Shown here: positions 21,539-29,295 of the stretch, piece after piece
Layout: each line of letters begins with the position of its first letter
How positions within the stretch are numbered: the stretch's first letter is position 1
Source of the DNA: Zoogloea oleivorans
Lineage (GTDB): Bacteria; Pseudomonadota; Gammaproteobacteria; Burkholderiales; Rhodocyclaceae
NCBI RefSeq assembly: GCF_008107625.1
Contig: NZ_SDKK01000003.1
Span: 193,825-257,824, forward strand
Length of the DNA stretch: 64,000 nt
Direction of reading: 5' to 3'
The notes under the pieces: generated by a model
Database searches by the model: none
Told to the model about the DNA's origin: nothing
The model's input: only the letters and a program-made list of their open reading frames with translations
Translations under genes and position numbers: made by a program

Positions 21539-22627
21539 TTATTGCGTGTTGTGATTGCGCAGTATCGCCTGAAACTTTTTGAGGCTGGCGTCAGATGCCG
21601 TCAAGGGCTGCGTCTGGGCTTCAATGGAATTCGGACGCGCTGCAATTGCTTTCGATTTAATGACTTCCAGTGCCTGCAACTCAGCCTGGATTGCGCTGAA
21701 TTGCTCATGTTCAGCGTTTCTCGGTTCGAACAAGTCTGTTGCAAACCTGTCGGCCTGGGCTGGCGCTGCGGTGCGATACCCCTGCATGAGATAAGGGGTG
21801 CTTAGCAAGCCAGTGAAGTGAGATTTCTGATAGTAATCACCCGATATTGCATCGGATCCGTTCATCTCGAATGTGAAAGCCTGATCCATTAAAATCAGGC
21901 CATAGTCATACAAAATCCACTTGTTCAATGCAGGGAAGTACCCAACAGAGGCATCAAAGTTGCCATACTGATCATGCCCCAGCATTATGCAGGGCATGCT
22001 GGAGTCATTGGTGGTGGTGAGGTCTTTAAGGGAAAAAGTGAACTTGTCTGTAAACGTTGTGAGGATCGTATAAGAAAGTGACCAGGCTCCCGCCATTGCG
22101 GCAGTCTTGCCACACGGAGAGTTCGGATCGTAGCCTCCAGAAGATGGGGGGCTTGATATATCTGTTACAACGAAACTCTGCTTTGCCTGGTTCCACTCTA
22201 CGGTGGCGTTTTGCCCAACCGAGGGGAAGTCTGAAACTATGTCACTCCTGGTCGTACCGGAGAGGAACGGGACTCCGCCCGAGCGTCGACTGGAGAAAGA
22301 GCGAGTTTCAATCAAATTCCCGTCAGCAAACACTTGAATCGTGTGCGGCCCCGGTTCAAGTTTGTTGTAGTTGTAAAGCAGTGAATATCCCCCGTTGGCA
22401 TGCCCGCATATGCTCGCGGTGTCATTGCGAATGCTGCCGACTCCGGACTTTCCCAAAGAAACGCCATCAATGCTGACGGTAATTTGATTTGCCGTGCAGT
22501 GCCAGCCCGAGACAAGCCCTATGCCTGACTCTACTGAGTCAACGGCCGGGTTTTCTAAGTAGCCTTCTGTTGCGAGTGCCGCGCTGGCAGGCAGGAGCAT
22601 GGCAAGGATAGCTGACGCTTTCAGCAT
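21539..22627 (-). CDS. Hypothetical secreted protein
   Basis: A 362-residue protein with a signal peptide (MLKASAILAMLLPASAALA, cut near 19). The N-terminal 120 residues form a repeat-like beta domain (GIGLVSGWHC, VSIDGVSLGKSG, GPHTIQVFADG) of a kind seen in several exported betaproteobacterial proteins. The middle has a lipocalin-like or barrel-like run of strands (WSLSYTILTTFTDKFTF), and the last 60 residues are a charged helix (HEQFSAIQAELQALEVIKSKA). Function unknown. It is convergent with the kinase gene, with no gap between the stop codons. Confidence 0.75.
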   Translation of the reverse strand: MLKASAILAMLLPASAALATEGYLENPAVDSVESGIGLVSGWHCTANQITVSIDGVSLGKSGVGSIRNDTASICGHANGGYSLLYNYNKLEPGPHTIQVFADGNLIETRSFSSRRSGGVPFLSGTTRSDIVSDFPSVGQNATVEWNQAKQSFVVTDISSPPSSGGYDPNSPCGKTAAMAGAWSLSYTILTTFTDKFTFSLKDLTTTNDSSMPCIMLGHDQYGNFDASVGYFPALNKWILYDYGLILMDQAFTFEMNGSDAISGDYYQKSHFTGLLSTPYLMQGYRTAAPAQADRFATDLFEPRNAEHEQFSAIQAELQALEVIKSKAIAARPNSIEAQTQPLTASDASLKKFQAILRNHNTQ

Positions 22628-22724
22628 GGAAACCTCTTTTGTTCTTGAGTGAAAAATGCAAAATACATGTAATTTTTCCTGAAGAAAAGGGCTTCTGCAT
22701 ACTGCGCATAGCGAAAAAAGTCAC

Positions 22725-22834
22725 TTGTGCAGGAAGGCGTGTTGGTCGGCGCCTGCCACGAAGGACGTGAATCCCGGGCGCTGATCGACACTGCCGGCGC
22801 AGCGGCCCTTGTTTGCCGAAGTGGCGCAGGTGCT
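22725..22834 (+). pseudogene. Scar holding 3' pieces of lldR and the LRR-kinase gene
   Basis: Bases 22725-22783 match the 3' part of lldR (20082-20140) at roughly five bases in six. Bases 22793-22834 match the 3' part of the kinase gene (21454-21495) without a mismatch over 42 bases. Order and orientation are the same as in the intact pair, but about 1.3 kb between the two pieces is missing. It reads as the remains of a duplicated lldR-kinase pair after deletion. Confidence 0.75.
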
Positions 22835-22854
22835 TGATGCTTTGGCGGTGAAAC

Positions 22855-23535
22855 TCAGTCCTTGCGACGGCGTGCGGCCAGCCCTGCCAGTCCGAGGCCA
22901 AGCAAGGCTAGCGTAGCCGGTTCGGGAACGACGTTTGTCGTCGATGCTTCATCGTAAGTGTAGGTGATCTCGCCGCCACAGCCTGCGGTGGTGGTCTGGC
23001 CTGCTTGAATGTTGCCGCCCCCTCCATGCAGGGTGAGTGTTGTATCGGATGTGCAGGTCACATCGAAAGTGCGATCGCCCACCGTTTGCAGGCTCAGCAA
23101 TCCGCTGTACAGGGCGGAATCGAGTGACTGGCTGTCGGAAGCGACTGTGGGACTGGTGTTTGCCGTTCCTCCGGCTGGAATCGAGAAATTGGGACTGGCA
23201 TCGAAAGACAGGGTCAGGAAGGGGTTGTCGGCATTGAAGATGCCGCGTAGTGCCAGGTCGGAACTGAAGAAGTTCAGGAATACGCTGGACTCGGCGCTGG
23301 CGGTTTGTTCCTGAATTGTGTTGTTGGTTAACGTGATGCTTGTCGTGCCTCTGCCGAAAGCGGTGAACTCGACGCCGGTCAGTGTGCCGAGGTTCGAGTT
23401 GAAGAAGCCAAGCGTGCCCGTCTGGTTGAGTTCGGTGGCCTCTTCGGGGTTGCTGTAAACGTAGGAGATGGTTGCTGCGCTGGCGTTCGCTGTGGAAAGG
23501 GCTGCCAAGGCAGTGGCAATGAACAGTTTTTTCAT
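22855..23535 (-). CDS. PEP-CTERM sorted exported protein
   Basis: A 226-residue exported protein. It has a signal peptide (MKKLFIATALAALSTANASA), a beta-rich middle resembling the choice-of-anchor domains (GVEFTAFGRGTTSITL...), two cysteines (FDVTC and AGCGG), and a C-terminal sorting signal VPEPATLALLGLGLAGL followed by ARRRK. By family knowledge it would be processed by exosortase EpsH/XrtA and displayed or released with exopolysaccharide. The exosortase locus is not in the window. Confidence 0.92.
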   Translation of the reverse strand: MKKLFIATALAALSTANASAATISYVYSNPEEATELNQTGTLGFFNSNLGTLTGVEFTAFGRGTTSITLTNNTIQEQTASAESSVFLNFFSSDLALRGIFNADNPFLTLSFDASPNFSIPAGGTANTSPTVASDSQSLDSALYSGLLSLQTVGDRTFDVTCTSDTTLTLHGGGGNIQAGQTTTAGCGGEITYTYDEASTTNVVPEPATLALLGLGLAGLAARRRKD

Positions 23536-23593
23536 CTTTTGGCTCCGGGGCTGGTGGTCTGATCGTGTTGGGGGACGTCAACGCGAAGACTAG

Positions 23594-23626
23594 GTGCCGT
23601 GCCAGTTAAAGTCTGTGCCCTGCCAG
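23594..23626. promoter_or_regulatory. Tandem 12-base repeats upstream of the PEP-CTERM gene
   Basis: GTGCCGTGCCAG (23594-23605) and GTGCCCTGCCAG (23615-23626), one mismatch apart and 21 bases from start to start, two helical turns. They lie 60-90 bases upstream of the start and could be a tandem binding site. Read on the - strand each contains TGGCA, but neither is followed by TTGC at sigma54 spacing. Confidence 0.4.
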
Positions 23627-23732
23627 ACATAGAGCGGTTCGGGCTGCCGGTCCATTGCTTGAGGGGTGTTTCGAGAGTTCGGGGTGACCCGTCCTAACCC
23701 AGGTTGACACCTGTTGTGACGGATAAGCAGGC

Positions 23733-24569
23733 CTAACGGTTGGCCTGCAAAGACGCCCGATGAACTTCATCGGGCGTCTTCAATTGTAGCGAGCAATGCG
23801 GTCGCTCCGTGTTGTAGATGGCGATCGACTGACGAACCATGTGCCGGGCCTGATTCAGATCGTCGGGCAGTTGGAGCAGAAACTCGTGCTTGAGAATGCC
23901 ATTGACCCGTTCCGCCAAGGCATTCTGATAGCAGTCGTAGCCGTCGGTCATCGAACAGATCAGTCCGTGTTTCTGGTGAATGGCCTGGTACTCATGGGCG
24001 CAGTATTGGATGCCGCGATCGGAATGATGAACCAGCGGCTGCTGTCCCTGGCGCCCCTTGAGGGCCATCTTCAAGGCCTGGCTGACCTCGGCTGTGTGCA
24101 GGCTGTCATGGACGTGGTAACCGACGATCTTGCGGGAGTAGGCATCGGTGACCAGGCTCAGGTAGGCGCAGCGCTCCCGGGTCGGCAGATAGGTGATGTC
24201 GGCGACCCAGACCTGCTCGCTGGCTTCGGCCTGAACCTGTTCCGGCCCCGCCTTAAGTAAATTCGGGTGGCGCCGGAAACGATGGTGACTGTCCGTCGTC
24301 TTGTGATACGCCCGCCGGGGCCGGACCAGCAGACGATTCCCGCGCAAGAGATCGAACAAGGCATCACGCCCGATGCCCAGGCCTTCGGCCATCAGCGCCG
24401 GGCGAATCAGGTGGTGCAGCTTGCGCGTGCCTAAGCGGGGCTGGCGCAAGCGCTTCTCCTTCACCAGGCCCACAATCCGTTCGTGCCGGGCTTCGTCGCA
24501 CGCCCGACGGCGCTGCCATTGGTAGTGCGCCTGCCGGCTGATGCCCATGTAGCGGCAAGCCCTCGACAC
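23733..24569 (-). CDS. IS3-family transposase OrfB
   Basis: A 278-residue rve-type integrase core. The DDE triad is visible: D in VWVADITYLPT (near 120), D in HHSDRGIQY (near 184) and E in NALAERVNGILKHE (near 220). An HTH_21 segment precedes it (KEKRLRQPRLGTRKLHHLI). The GTG at 24569 is the first usable start, but the frame stays open upstream into orfA, so the working product is probably an OrfAB fusion made by -1 frameshifting at 24614-24620. Confidence 0.93.
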   Translation of the reverse strand: MSRACRYMGISRQAHYQWQRRRACDEARHERIVGLVKEKRLRQPRLGTRKLHHLIRPALMAEGLGIGRDALFDLLRGNRLLVRPRRAYHKTTDSHHRFRRHPNLLKAGPEQVQAEASEQVWVADITYLPTRERCAYLSLVTDAYSRKIVGYHVHDSLHTAEVSQALKMALKGRQGQQPLVHHSDRGIQYCAHEYQAIHQKHGLICSMTDGYDCYQNALAERVNGILKHEFLLQLPDDLNQARHMVRQSIAIYNTERPHCSLQLKTPDEVHRASLQANR

Positions 24570-24571
24570 CT

Positions 24572-24973
24572 TCAGCCCTTCGACGGACTTTTGCGCGAGG
24601 ACTTGCCCACAGGCTTTTTTACGACGTGCACCCCATAGTCCGTCTTCAGCACCTCGATCACCGCTTCAAAGAACCGGGATTTCTCCCGGGCCTCCTTGAG
24701 CTGGACTTCCAGTTCCTTGATCCGCTGCTCGGGCGTGAGCGTCGGGCTGTTCGGGCTTGGGTTCGGCTTACTCATGCGGCCGTAGTGTGCCATCGGCCCC
24801 CAGTTCTGGCGACCGTGCTTGCGTAGCCAGACCAGCACCGTTGATCGACCCTGGATGCCGTACCGGTCCTGCGCCTGCTTGTAGGTCAGTTCGCCTTTTT
24901 CCACTTGCTCGACCACCGCCAGTTTAAAAGCCAGCGTGTAGTCCTTCTGCGTCCTCTTGATCCCTGAGTCCAT
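24572..24973 (-). CDS. IS3-family transposase OrfA
   Basis: A 133-residue DNA-binding protein with an HTH_8/HTH_29-like N-terminus (YTLAFKLAVVEQVEKGELTY, then RYGIQGRSTVLVWLRKHG) and a leucine-zipper-like coiled coil near 80-110 (TPEQRIKELEVQLKEAREKSRFFEAVI) for multimer formation. It carries the frameshift site near its end, and it probably also acts alone as a regulator of transposition. Confidence 0.92.
   Translation of the reverse strand: MDSGIKRTQKDYTLAFKLAVVEQVEKGELTYKQAQDRYGIQGRSTVLVWLRKHGRQNWGPMAHYGRMSKPNPSPNSPTLTPEQRIKELEVQLKEAREKSRFFEAVIEVLKTDYGVHVVKKPVGKSSRKSPSKG
24614..24620 (-). promoter_or_regulatory. Programmed -1 frameshift site of the IS3 element
   Basis: On the - strand the heptamer A-AAA-AAG lies in the correct phase of orfA (GTA AAA AAG). 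A -1 slip continues as an open frame through the orfA stop into orfB, giving the OrfAB transposase. Confidence 0.8.
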
Positions 24974-25034
24974 CTGACTTCCCCTCTCTTGACAGAAAAG
25001 GTGTCAACTTCTTTCAGGACGGGTCAGGGGCAAT

Positions 25035-25063
25035 AAAAAAGCGCCCTTGGAGGCGCTTTTTTA
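25035..25063. terminator. Bidirectional terminator after the tRNA cluster
   Basis: AAAAAAGCGCC, a CTTGG-type loop, then GGCGCTTTTTT: a symmetrical hairpin with A and T tracts on both sides, 10 bases beyond the 3' end of tRNA-Asp. It ends the tRNA transcript on the - strand. Confidence 0.9.
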
Positions 25064-25072
25064 TTGATGACT

Positions 25073-25149
25073 TGGCGGAGTGGACGGGACTCGAACCCGC
25101 GACCCCCGGCGTGACAGGCCGGTATTCTAACCAACTGAACTACCACTCC
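25073..25149 (-). tRNA. tRNA-Asp (GTC)
   Basis: A 77-base cloverleaf: acceptor GGAGTGG with CCACTCC, D arm GTTCAGTTGGTTAGAAT, anticodon loop CTGTCAC, T arm with GGTTCGAGTCC, and encoded CCA. Nearly identical to enterobacterial tRNA-Asp. Last of four genes on one transcript. Confidence 0.97.
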
Positions 25150-25174
25150 ACGGCTACTGCGAAGACTGAAAGGC

Positions 25175-25244
25175 TGGAGCGGCAGAAGAGTCTCGAACTC
25201 TCGACCTTGGCAAGGTTGCGCTCTACCAACTGAGCTACTGCCGC
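25175..25244 (-). tRNA. tRNA-Gly (GCC), six bases short in the anticodon-variable region
   Basis: A 70-base gene. Acceptor GCGGCAG/CTGCCGC, D arm GCTCAGTTGGTAGAGC, anticodon loop TTGCCAA and T arm GAGAG-TTCGAGA-CTCTT are all intact, and TCCA is encoded. Between the anticodon loop and the T arm only GGTC remains, where a normal tRNA-Gly has about ten bases (the 3' anticodon strand plus variable loop). The loss fits deletion between two GGT repeats. The 5' anticodon strand CAACC keeps at most three partners. It may be a non-functional gene. Confidence 0.8.
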
Positions 25245-25252
25245 CTGTAGTC

Positions 25253-25328
25253 TGGCTCCTCGACCTGGGCTCGAACCAGGGACCTACGGATTAACAGTCC
25301 GGCGCTCTACCGACTGAGCTATCGAGGA
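25253..25328 (-). tRNA. tRNA-Asn (GTT)
   Basis: A 76-base cloverleaf: acceptor TCCTCGA/TCGAGGA, D arm GCTCAGTCGGTAGAGC, anticodon loop CTGTTAA, variable TAGGT, T arm CTGGTTCGAGCCCAG, encoded GCCA. Second gene of the cluster from the promoter. Confidence 0.97.
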
Positions 25329-25401
25329 ATAAATCTTTGCTGCTTTTGTCTCTGAGCAAAAAGGCCAACCCTTGCGGATTGGCCAAAGTGCTTGAATCTG
25401 T

Positions 25402-25478
25402 TGGTGGTGATGGGCGGAGTCGAACCGCCGACCTATGGGTTATGAATCCATCGCTCTAACCATCTGAGCTACATCACC
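25402..25478 (-). tRNA. tRNA-Met (CAT)
   Basis: A 77-base cloverleaf: acceptor GGTGATG/CATCACC, D arm GCTCAGATGGTTAGAGC, anticodon loop TTCATAA, T arm GGCGGTTCGACTCCGCC, encoded ACCA. The first acceptor pair is G-C and the features are those of an elongator tRNA. First gene of the cluster. Confidence 0.96.
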
Positions 25479-25492
25479 GTCGAGAGGCCGCT

Positions 25493-25521
25493 ATAATAGT
25501 CACTTGATGGTTAGAGGTCAA
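25493..25521 (-). promoter_or_regulatory. Sigma70 promoter of the tRNA cluster
   Basis: On the - strand: TTGACC (complement of 25516-25521), 17 bases, TATTAT (complement of 25493-25498). About 15 bases separate the -10 box from the 5' end of tRNA-Met. The -10 overlaps a + strand TATAAT (25492-25497) that could serve miaB, so the two directions share DNA. Confidence 0.75.
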
Positions 25522-25528
25522 GAATCAG

Positions 25529-26863
25529 ATGAAAAAGCTTTATATCCGCACGTTCGGTTGCCAGATGAACGAGTACGACTCGGACAAAATGGCGGATGTG
25601 CTCGGGGCGGCCGACGGGCTGGAGAAGACGGACAACCCGGAAGAGGCGGATGTGATCCTCTTCAATACCTGCTCCGTGCGCGAAAAGGCGCAGGAGAAGG
25701 TCTTCCACGATCTGGGTCGGGTCAAGCACCTGAAGCAGCTCAATCCCAACCTGATCATCGGGGTGGGCGGCTGCGTGGCGAGTCAGGAAGGCGCGGCCAT
25801 CGTGGCTCGTGCGCCGTACGTGGATCTGGTGTTCGGGCCGCAAACCCTGCATCGCCTGCCCAAGCTGATTGCCGAACGCCGGGCGTCGGGCCGTTCGCAG
25901 GTGGACATTTCCTTCCCGGAGATCGAAAAGTTCGACAACCTGCCGCCGGCCCGCGTGGAAGGGGCCAGCGCTTTCGTGTCGATCATGGAGGGCTGTTCCA
26001 AGTACTGCACCTTCTGCATCGTGCCCTACACCCGTGGTGACGAAATCTATCGTCCGCTCGGCGATGTGCTGGCCGAGGTGGCCGGGCTGGCGGCGCAGGG
26101 CGTCAAGGAGGTCACCCTGCTGGGCCAGAACGTGAATGCCTGGCGTGCGCCGGTGGACGGTGAGGACGGCGAGATGGCCGACTTTGCCTACATGCTCGAA
26201 TGCGTACACGAGATTCCCGGCATCGAGCGCCTGCGCTATACCACCTCGCACCCGCGGGAAATGACCCAGCGCGTGGTCGAGGCCTACGCCAAGCTGCCCA
26301 AGCTGGTGTCGCACCTGCATCTGCCGGTGCAGGCCGGTTCCGACCGGGTGCTGGCGGCGATGAAGCGCGGCTATACGGTGCTGGAGTACAAGTCGCTGGT
26401 GCGCAAGCTGCGTGCGGCGCGGCCCGACATTTCCCTGTCGTCCGACTTCATCATCGGTTTCCCCGGCGAGACCGAGGCGGACTTCGAGGCGACCATGAAA
26501 CTGATCGACGATCTGGGTTTCGACAACTCCTTCAGCTTCATTTACAGCTCGCGCCCGGGCACGCCGGCGGCCGATCTGGCTGACGATACGCCCGCGGATG
26601 TGAAGCTGGCGCGCCTGTCGCGTTTGCAAAAGCGTATCGAGGAGCAGGCCGCGAAGATCAGCGAAAGCATGGTCGGTTCGGTGCAGCGCATCCTGGTGGA
26701 AGCGCCGTCGAAGAAGGACCCGAACGAGATGGCCGGGCGCACCGACAACAACCGGGTGGTTAACTTCGCCGGCAACCCGCGTCTGATCGGAAGTTTCGTG
26801 GATGTGACCATCGTTTCGGCGCTGCCGCACTCGCTGCGCGGCGAAATCGTGGTGGCGGACTGA
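25529..26863 (+). CDS. miaB: tRNA-2-methylthio-N6-dimethylallyladenosine synthase MiaB
   Basis: A 444-residue radical-SAM methylthiotransferase that adds the 2-methylthio group to i6A37 of tRNAs reading UNN codons. In order: the MTTase domain with three cluster cysteines ([12 protein letters not shown] near 11, FNTCSVRE near 48, GVGGCVAS near 82), the radical-SAM core with CxxxCxxC as CSKYCTFC near 156-163, and a C-terminal TRAM domain ([11 protein letters not shown]). Normal length. It heads the conserved miaB-phoH-ybeY-corC-lnt order and starts almost on top of the divergent tRNA promoter. Confidence 0.97.
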   Translation: MKKLYIRTFGCQMNEYDSDKMADVLGAADGLEKTDNPEEADVILFNTCSVREKAQEKVFHDLGRVKHLKQLNPNLIIGVGGCVASQEGAAIVARAPYVDLVFGPQTLHRLPKLIAERRASGRSQVDISFPEIEKFDNLPPARVEGASAFVSIMEGCSKYCTFCIVPYTRGDEIYRPLGDVLAEVAGLAAQGVKEVTLLGQNVNAWRAPVDGEDGEMADFAYMLECVHEIPGIERLRYTTSHPREMTQRVVEAYAKLPKLVSHLHLPVQAGSDRVLAAMKRGYTVLEYKSLVRKLRAARPDISLSSDFIIGFPGETEADFEATMKLIDDLGFDNSFSFIYSSRPGTPAADLADDTPADVKLARLSRLQKRIEEQAAKISESMVGSVQRILVEAPSKKDPNEMAGRTDNNRVVNFAGNPRLIGSFVDVTIVSALPHSLRGEIVVAD

Positions 26864-26910
26864 CGGTTTTTGATGGTGGTGTCTTCCCCCGCGGGCGCGG
26901 CTCTGGCAGC

Positions 26911-27885
26911 ATGCGCTCGATGAAACCCACCGAAATCACGCTGCATCCCCTCGACAACGTGCGCCTCGCCAATCTGTGCGGGGCGCTCGATGAAAACATC
27001 CGCCAGATCGAGACGGCCTTTGACGTGACCATCGCCCGCCGGGGCGAGCACTTCACGCTTCACGGCAGTGTGCCCCAGGCACAGGCCGCTGTGCGGGCCC
27101 TGCGGCATTTCTACGAGTGTGCGGATGTCAGCCTGTCGGTGGATGACCTGCAACTGGGTTTGATCGAGTTGTCCAACCTGTCCCAGGCCGTGCCGCTGGC
27201 GCCGGTGCTGATGACCCGCAAGAGCGAGCTGCACGGCCGTACGCCGCGCCAGGTCGAATACCTGCGCCAGATCCAGGAGCATGACATCACTTTCGGTATC
27301 GGCCCGGCCGGTACCGGCAAGACCTACCTGGCGGTGGCCAGTGCGGTGGATGCTTTCGAGCGCGAGCACGTGGAGCGCATCATCCTGACCCGTCCGGCGG
27401 TAGAGGCGGGTGAGCGTCTCGGCTTTCTGCCCGGCGATCTGGCCCAGAAGGTGGACCCGTATCTGCGCCCACTCTACGACGCGCTCTACGACCTGATGGG
27501 CTTCGAGCGGGTGACCAAGCTTTTCGAGCGCGGCTGCATCGAGATTGCTCCGCTGGCCTTTATGCGCGGGCGTACCTTGTCGCGCGCCTTCATCATCCTC
27601 GACGAGGCCCAGAACACCACGCCGGAGCAGATGAAAATGTTCCTCACCCGCATCGGCATCGGCTCGCGGGCGGTCATTACCGGCGACCTGACCCAGGTGG
27701 ATCTGCCCCGCGGCCACAAGAGCGGCCTTGCCGAAGCGGCTCAGGTGCTCTCCGAAGTGCGGGGCGTGGCCTTCACCCACTTCCTCAAAGAGGATGTGGT
27801 GCGGCATCCGCTGGTGGCACGCATCGTCGCCGCCTACGAAAGCCACACCCTGGCCCGTAACCAGCAGCAACAGAACCAGCAATGA
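26911..27885 (+). CDS. ybeZ: PhoH-like ATPase (YbeZ)
   Basis: A 324-residue PhoH family NTPase. An N-terminal KH-like segment (about 20-90: [23 protein letters not shown]) precedes the ATPase core with Walker A GPAGTGKT near 131 and Walker [17 protein letters not shown] near 228. YbeZ works with the YbeY endoribonuclease in rRNA and RNA quality control. The gene overlaps ybeY by 4 bases (ATGA), in keeping with a shared role. Another in-frame ATG at 26920 is possible; neither has a strong ribosome binding site. Confidence 0.95.
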   Translation: MRSMKPTEITLHPLDNVRLANLCGALDENIRQIETAFDVTIARRGEHFTLHGSVPQAQAAVRALRHFYECADVSLSVDDLQLGLIELSNLSQAVPLAPVLMTRKSELHGRTPRQVEYLRQIQEHDITFGIGPAGTGKTYLAVASAVDAFEREHVERIILTRPAVEAGERLGFLPGDLAQKVDPYLRPLYDALYDLMGFERVTKLFERGCIEIAPLAFMRGRTLSRAFIILDEAQNTTPEQMKMFLTRIGIGSRAVITGDLTQVDLPRGHKSGLAEAAQVLSEVRGVAFTHFLKEDVVRHPLVARIVAAYESHTLARNQQQQNQQ

Positions 27886-28364
27886 GCGACATCAAGCTAG
27901 CCCGCCGCCTCGATCTTTCCGTGCAATATGCCTGCAACAGGGAGGGCGTACCCTTGCGCACCGACTTCCGCCGCTGGCTGCGTGCGGCGGAGCCAGGCGC
28001 AGCGCGAATTACCGTACGCATCGTGGATGAGGATGAAGGGCGCGAACTGAACCGCGATTACCGCGGCAAGGATTACGCTACCAACGTGCTGACCTTCGCC
28101 TATGGTGAAGGGGAAGACATGCCCCTGCCCGAAGGCCTCCCGTTAATGGGTGATTTGGTGTTGTGCCGGCAAGTGGTGGAGCGCGAGGCGGCCGAGCAGG
28201 GCAAGCCACTGGATGCCCATTACGCCCACTTATCCGTGCATGGTATGCTGCATTTGCAGGGTTTCGATCACGAAGAGGATGCCGAAGCCGAGGAGATGGA
28301 GGCGCAGGAGCGCGCCATTCTCGCCAGCCTTGGCATCGCCGACCCCTACGCTGGAGAGCGATGA
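27882..28364 (+). CDS. ybeY: Endoribonuclease YbeY
   Basis: A 160-residue single-strand endoribonuclease required for 16S rRNA 3' maturation and ribosome quality control. The zinc-binding signature HxxxHxxxxxH is present as [11 protein letters not shown] near 120-130, and the family TNVLTFAY motif lies near 65. The acidic tail after the motif ([13 protein letters not shown]) is typical. Cytosolic. Coupled to phoH by an ATGA overlap. Confidence 0.97.
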   Translation: MSDIKLARRLDLSVQYACNREGVPLRTDFRRWLRAAEPGAARITVRIVDEDEGRELNRDYRGKDYATNVLTFAYGEGEDMPLPEGLPLMGDLVLCRQVVEREAAEQGKPLDAHYAHLSVHGMLHLQGFDHEEDAEAEEMEAQERAILASLGIADPYAGER

Positions 28365-28382
28365 CTGTGGTGTGAGCAATGC

Positions 28383-28430
28383 GCCATGGGCGATGGAATG
28401 ATTCGTTGAGGATATTCCATCGTCCATGGC
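28383..28430. repeat. 17-base inverted repeat before corC
   Basis: GCCATGGGCGATGGAAT (28383-28399) and ATTCCATCGTCCATGGC (28414-28430), one mismatch in 17 pairs with a 14-base loop. It lies in the ybeY-corC gap and covers the first possible corC start at 28426. There is no T tract, so it is not a standard terminator; it could act as an mRNA processing or attenuation hairpin. Confidence 0.7.
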
Positions 28431-28452
28431 CCATTTCTCATCCACCCCCTTT

Positions 28453-29295
28453 ATGGAACCCTTTAGTAGTAAACCGTCTTTGCTTGAACGGCTTTCCGCC
28501 CTCCTTACCCGGGAGCCGGAAGACCGGGAAGAGTTGCTGCACCTTCTGCATTCCGCTCACGACCGTAACCTGTTCGATGCGGATGCCTTGGCGATCATCG
28601 AAGGCGCCCTGCAGGTTTCCGAAATGCAGGTGCGCGACGTGATGATTCCGCGGGCGCAAATGGACGTCGTCAATCTGCACGACTCCGTCGAAGACATCAC
28701 CCGTTTCGGCATCAATGCCGCCCACTCCCGCTTTCCCGTCATTGGCGAAGGCAAGGATGACGTGGTCGGCATCCTGCTCGCCAAGGATCTCCTGCGTGTT
28801 TTTGCCGGCGAAGCCTTCAATCTCCGCGACATGCTCCGCCCGGCGGTTTTCGTGCCCGAATCCAAGCGCCTCAACGTGTTGCTGCGGGATTTTCGCGTCA
28901 GCCGCAATCACATGGCGATCGTGGTCGACGAGTACGGTGGGGTGGCCGGGTTGGTCACCATCGAGGATGTGCTTGAGCAGATTGTCGGCGACATCGAGGA
29001 CGAATACGACTTCGACGAAACCGCTGACAACATCCGCCTCGATCAGGCGGGCCGCTACCGGGTCAAGGCCGGTACCGAAATCGAGGATTTCAACGAAGCC
29101 TTCAGCACCACCTTCAGCGACGCCGAGTACGACACCGTCGGTGGCCTGCTGATCCGCAAACTGGGGCGCCTGCCCAAGCGCAATGAAATTGTCGATCTGG
29201 AAGGCTTGCGCTTCCAGATCCTGCGTGCCGACAGCCGGCGCGTGCATTCCCTGCTCGTCGAACGCCTGCCCGACGCGGAAGCGGTCGGCGGCTGA
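28453..29295 (+). CDS. corC: CorC/HlyC family CBS-domain protein
   Basis: A 280-residue cytosolic protein linked to magnesium and cobalt efflux with CorA/CorB-type partners. It has two CBS domains (about 60-190: VRDVMIPRAQMDVV, then MAIVVDEYGGVAGLVTIEDVLE with the usual GDIEDE acidic follow-up) and a C-terminal CorC_HlyC FAD-like domain (AFSTTFSDAEYDTVGGLL). The ATG at 28453 is preferred; one 9 codons upstream lies inside the inverted repeat. The stop overlaps the lnt start (TGATG). Confidence 0.93.
   Translation: MEPFSSKPSLLERLSALLTREPEDREELLHLLHSAHDRNLFDADALAIIEGALQVSEMQVRDVMIPRAQMDVVNLHDSVEDITRFGINAAHSRFPVIGEGKDDVVGILLAKDLLRVFAGEAFNLRDMLRPAVFVPESKRLNVLLRDFRVSRNHMAIVVDEYGGVAGLVTIEDVLEQIVGDIEDEYDFDETADNIRLDQAGRYRVKAGTEIEDFNEAFSTTFSDAEYDTVGGLLIRKLGRLPKRNEIVDLEGLRFQILRADSRRVHSLLVERLPDAEAVGG

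Larger units (their letters stand above)
23685..25026 (-). mobile_element. IS3-family insertion sequence
   Basis: A 1,342-base element with imperfect 28-base inverted repeats: the left end TGACCCGTCCT...GTTGACACCT (23685-23712) and the right end read backwards begins TGACCCGTCCT and ends GTTGACACCT. GGGG flanks both sides, giving a 3-4 base target duplication as expected for IS3. It carries orfA and orfB on the - strand, and both frames are intact. It inserted between the PEP-CTERM gene and the tRNA terminator. Confidence 0.92.
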
